Assembly (NCBI GenBank): GCA_024138025.1
Contig: JAMXBD010000237.1
Span: 496,001-560,000 of the forward strand
Length of the DNA stretch: 64,000 bases
Direction of reading: 5' to 3'
Source of the DNA: Combretum micranthum
Taxonomy: Eukaryota > Streptophyta > Magnoliopsida > Myrtales > Combretaceae
The notes below the pieces were generated by a model. That model was not told where the DNA came from. It saw nothing but the letters and a program-made list of their open reading frames with translations, and made no database searches. How positions within the stretch are numbered: position 1 is the first letter of the stretch; each line of letters begins with the position of its first letter. Positions 60,063 through 64,000 of the stretch are shown here, one piece after another. A program made the translations under genes and the position numbers.

Positions 60063-60349
60063 GCTAGGTGCTTTAGATCCAATAGGTTGGTATGTCGAGA
60101 CAAACTAGTTCATATGAGTTTGCAGGTTGGTGAAAGTATAACTAACTAGATCATGCTGATACAGCTTCAGAGAAAATTTTTTATTTCGTGAAACTGGTCC
60201 TTGCTGAATTCAGTCTATTGCAAATTTAGTTGCAGATTCACTTATATAGGTGCCTATATAACAACTGTGAAGAAAAACATTTTGTTGTGAAACTACCTCC
60301 ATTTTAATGCAAACTTATATTATGCTACTTTATAAATTATTACTTAAAT

Positions 60350-60600
60350 GAGTTAATGTCACGAATGATACTTCAATTTTGACAAAATATGTAATTATAT
60401 ATCTAAATTTTAAAATTGATCAATTTTACTATCTGAACTTTAAAATTGATTAATTTAGTACTTGAAAATTTTTTTTATGCACACTAATAATACATCCATG
60501 AAATTCTATTATTAAATTGATCAATTTCAAAATTTTTTAGGTACTATATTGGTTAATTTCAAAGTTAGAATACTAAATGTTTAATTTTAAAGTTCGTTGA
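60350..60600. repeat. Repeat fragment shared with 55965-56175
   Basis: See the wording shared with the 56-kb copy. The two halves here show mirrored AAATTGATCAATTT words, suggesting a hairpin-type MITE whose ends are not clear. Confidence 0.45.
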
Positions 60601-61317
60601 TAGGTTTATTATAATAAGCCAATTAAGAAGCTCACCACAAAGGCTTAAACCCAAGACCATATGGCCCACTCCAACAGTAAATCCAATACTGTTAATAAAT
60701 AATGTCCTCATACAAGATGTCCAAACAAAAGATGAGAACCCTTGTACAAACCCTACCGATAGTAATCAATCACAATCCTCAAAGCAAGAAAACCCTAGTT
60801 TATAATTTCAAAATCTTCTTCACTACTCTCGTACAATCCAACAAGTATAGATGCAACTACTCTATTGTAAGGTATGTAATTCTTCACACTCAGCTCGTTG
60901 AATTTTCTAAACTCGTTTCTCTCTAAAAAGAAGGATGATGTATTAGGGTTTATAGTTAAATTTGATATGAAATGTTACTGATGTATATTTGTTTTTTATG
61001 TGAGGATAAGGAAAGGCACTCACTAGTTCTTTGAGTGACCAATAGCTCACAAAAGAACTCAAGATCGAGTTCAAGAAGATAGATTTCATGGGTGACATGT
61101 CTTCTGACTGCTTTCCCCTTTTATATGTCTTTAATGTTAGTTATTCCAGTAAATGATTTGTTAACTACCATAACTGTATTGGAATTCTATTAATGAGTTG
61201 ATTATGCTTCTGTGAACTTATCATTGAAATCAATCTATTGCTTCTCATGTGCTAATCTGGTATTCTTTATCGAGTAAAATCTTGCAAGTATTTAGGTGCA
61301 TGTTTTACTCTTTTAGT

Positions 61318-61424
61318 CATATCAACTTCCCTCACCCTCAAAAGTTTGACCTTGCCTTCAAGGTCAAAAGTTGGATAATTTGTGTGAAATTCCTCTAGAT
61401 CCACCCAAGTAACATCCTCTGGTT
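61318..61424 (-). pseudogene. Ty3/gypsy polyprotein, C-terminal end fragment
   Basis: On the - strand this reads PEDVTWVDLEEFHTNYPTFDLEGKVKLLRVREVDM. It matches the usual end of plant gypsy pol proteins (ATWED...FPxFNLEDKV), the tail after integrase that follows the chromodomain-like barrel. A QVLVQ segment with a stop lies just upstream on the - strand (to about 61470). Nothing else of the pol gene is left nearby. AT-rich DNA with an LTR-like feel follows on the left, but its edges could not be set. Confidence 0.8.
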
Positions 61425-61499
61425 AATAAGACTCCTATTGAACTAAAACTTGCTTAATCACTTTACATCTCCTTCAAATAGAACATTAGGACAAAATAG

Positions 61500-62436
61500 C
61501 TAAAGGTTGTGTAATGGGCCTGCTCCAAGAGCATAGGACGTGACAGTTATGCCGCACATATTAACTCTAAGCAATATGTGTAAGGCATTATGTTATATTG
61601 TGATTTTGTAATTAAGTTTTAATTTGAAAAATCATTATTAATGTTCTTATAAAAATTTCGACAAAGTGCATTTGTTTATTCATGGTTCGAGTTTATTAAA
61701 ACCTATAAATTCAAACTTTTTACAAAATAAGTATCACAAATAGTCATTTATAAATATTGTCCATAATACCCATAAAATAAATACAACTTAATTAGAAAAT
61801 CTTTGGACTTAAAGGTCCATATCGAGTCGAACAAAAGCCCTTGATGGTTATTTGGTTACAATTATCCAAATTGTAAAATATGATTATAATAAAACTTTTT
61901 CATGAAAACTCATAAAACCCATGTCTCGTAACCATTTAACTAAGTCATCCCTCGTAGCACTCATCTCCATTGTACCACCAACGAAACCTGAAATGTTAAA
62001 GAATGAGTTGCGAAGTGTAGTATACAGTAATATAAGCACAACCACATGTCACATGCTCTTAATCTAATGCAAAAATCATAATTTAGGATATTTAAATTAA
62101 AGTCTACAAACAAGGTATCCCCAGCATCCTAGAAATACCAACACGCATAAGAGTATTCAAGACTCTTACCAAATAAAATGGGATAGGGTTCCCTCAGCAG
62201 ATCACGCATCGGTAAGTCCTTAGAACTTACTGGACAGTATATAAGGAAAATAGTCTCGTTAGGGTCATATCCTCATAGGTTGTCACCAATAAGCATGGTC
62301 CATTGTAACTCTTTATACAGGGTCTTATAATGCTATATAACTCATTACAACTTCGTACTTGCTCCTAGTTAGCCATCCGATCTCAGAAATTTCCCTATTG
62401 ACTACTCGCCAAGCTCAACCACACATCCATGAGGGC
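61500..62436. repeat. Older LTR-like repeat, host of the solo LTR insertion
   Basis: This stretch continues after the solo LTR at 63919-64000 (...GGGCCTAAG joined to CACCTAAACTATC). It has no coding content and a moderately GC-richer texture with short conserved-looking phrases (ACCACACATCCATGAGGGCC). It is probably part of an old gypsy LTR, an inference from context only. Confidence 0.35.
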
Positions 62437-62441
62437 CTAAG

Positions 62442-63913
62442 TGTTGGGAATTTACGATCCAAATCTGAATCGTGCAGCGGAAAATCGTTTTTTTTTTTTT
62501 TTAAATTCCCAATCGGATCCAAGCGTTCCAATTAAATCAGAAAGAAAAGGGAATCGTGTACCTTTTTCTTTTGATGATGGGATCAAGGAGATGCAGATTA
62601 CACTAACTCCCTCTATCCGTATCCACGCGAATGAATTGGATCTTCGTGTGTGCTAGCACGTCGAGAAATTTCGACCTTTGGGAATCCTTCACATTCTCTT
62701 TCTAGGTTACGAATTTTCTTTCTCAATGACGGCTAGCGTCAGATGATCAAAATTAACCTAGAAAAAGAATATATATATATAGAAGGGTTATGTCCCTTCA
62801 TATTACCCTGATATATATAAGGGTTATGTCTTTTCAAATTACCCTAAACAAATTAGGGTTTATGTAAAAAGACATATATATCCTTATTATGTTAATTTAT
62901 TTATTTGTTAATTTTAATCTAATTAAAATCGACAAATAAATAATTAATTAATTCCTAATACGATTATCGAAGATCCATCTTATTCATTCTTTATGTGTGA
63001 CCCTGTAGGTTCACATAAAATTGGTAGTAGCTCTTAAACATTTTTAGGACTACAAGACATAATTGGTCTCTAGCAAGAAATTATGTCTACCCAATTTTAG
63101 TGAAGATCGATGATCCGACTTTACCTACTAACAGTTAGTCAGTCAGTCCTTTTGTTACACGATATCTTATAATCAAACATAAGGTGTGGATCAAAACACT
63201 CTTATATTGTCTAATTACTTATTTCTTGAATCTAGAGTTTGACTGACTTAAACAAATGATATTGATAACTCTTTATCAATTCATTCGAGCATGGCCATGC
63301 ATTTCTCAGTCTTACTCATCAAGGGGCCTGATAGATATCTCTCTCAAATTAATGAGATGAACAAATCCCTTCACTAACACTCACATTCCTCTATATAACA
63401 TATTGCATGCCCAAGTTTATTCTTGCAATCATCCGATTAAAGATGATGAAGAGATGAATCAAAACATGAAAACTGCTATATAGGAATCCATGGTGCCATT
63501 AGGTCAAAGGACTAAAACAACATTGTAAAAAGAATACTTATTGCATTGATCCATACATTATTATTATAGTTGGTCAATCCAATACAATACACTCCTATTT
63601 GTATCTATGTGCTGAATTGATATCCCATATCCATGATCAGTAAAACTTGATCATCATATAGCAATCATACTAGTCTTAATTCATTATCATTCCACATAAT
63701 GAGTGACTAGGGATAATTTAGAATAAAGTTATAATTCAGCTTATGGTTCTACTATTAAAGTCATATACTTTAACGACATAAGGTATAACTAAATATTCAA
63801 GGAATAACATTACCAAAGTAAATAGGCCAAAAATAACTTTGATAATTAAAATGACTTGATAACAAACATACAAATGATAAAGAATCCATATGGCCTAGGG
63901 CACATCACTAGCA
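62442..63913 (-). repeat. Solo copia LTR, 1472 bp
   Basis: On the - strand it begins TGCTAGTGATGTGCCCTAGG and ends GTAAATTCCCAACA, proper TG...CA tips. It is flanked by a perfect 5-bp duplication, CTAAG (62437-62441 and 63914-63918). There is no PBS or polypurine tract next to it, so it is a solo LTR left by recombination between the two LTRs of a former full element. A truncated copy in the opposite direction is at 24800-25802. Confidence 0.88.
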
Positions 63914-64000
63914 CTAAGCACCTAAACTATCACATCATCCCGAAGTTACGATCACACTCGCAACCCAGTTCGGGAGTGCCACTCTTGGAGTAAGTGGCCA

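Noticed and set aside
62441..62656. 71-codon open frame at the start of the solo LTR.
   Set aside because: The region is the U5-side end of an LTR that reads on the other strand; the frame is broken by a T-run and has no motif.
1..64000. CRISPR arrays, prokaryotic operons, riboswitches, rRNA genes and endogenous pararetrovirus sequences.
   Set aside because: None was seen; the reverse transcriptase present is of Ty1/copia type with its own LTRs.

Overview
The window is AT-rich plant nuclear DNA, most likely from a eudicot. The evidence is one intron-containing plant gene with conserved exon joins, a cytosolic-type tRNA-Ala gene, many plant-type LTR retrotransposons, and many hAT and Mutator-like non-autonomous DNA transposons. 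No bacterial operons, CRISPR arrays or phage genes were seen. The sequence alone does not name the species.

Only two host genes look functional. One is a two-exon C2H2 zinc-finger protein gene (38870-39548 joined to 40173-40804, + strand, 436 residues). The other is a tRNA-Ala(AGC) gene (16524-16596, - strand). Everything else I can name is mobile or repeated DNA.

Layout. 1-2743 is AT-rich intergenic DNA. 2749-9204 is a complete but decayed Ty1/copia element on the - strand, with two about 440-bp LTRs, a primer binding site, a polypurine tract and a perfect 5-bp target duplication. 10330-12864 is a decayed hAT element with the N-terminal part of a transposase. 16.5 kb holds the tRNA. 20.0-21.6 kb is a second - strand copia relic (gag, protease, integrase), with a possible LTR/PBS edge near 23.02 kb and a Mutator-like MITE at 22264-22655. 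23.8-24.8 kb is a + strand copia gag fragment fused to a truncated LTR (24.8-25.8 kb). 27.9-30.5 kb and 33.1-37.6 kb look like long solo LTRs. 31.8-33.0 kb is a long-TIR DNA element.

The zinc-finger gene sits at 38.9-40.8 kb with fairly clean flanks. 46.1-48.1 kb is a set of nested direct duplications. 48113-49282 is a hAT element carrying GC-richer, organelle-like sequence. 50.4-60.1 kb holds further hAT-type elements (50456-51613, 54416-54960, 56776-57505, 59195-60062), MITEs and a minisatellite. 61.3 kb has the C-terminal end of a Ty3/gypsy polyprotein. 62442-63913 is a solo copia LTR with a perfect target duplication, of the same family as the truncated LTR at 24.8-25.8 kb but in the opposite direction.

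The main story is a repeated invasion by hAT elements. A decayed transposase-bearing copy and two smaller, clearly bounded copies (48113-49282 and 56776-57505) share TAGA...TCTA ends. One of those smaller copies has apparently taken up foreign DNA. I found no new gene system that the sequence supports with confidence.
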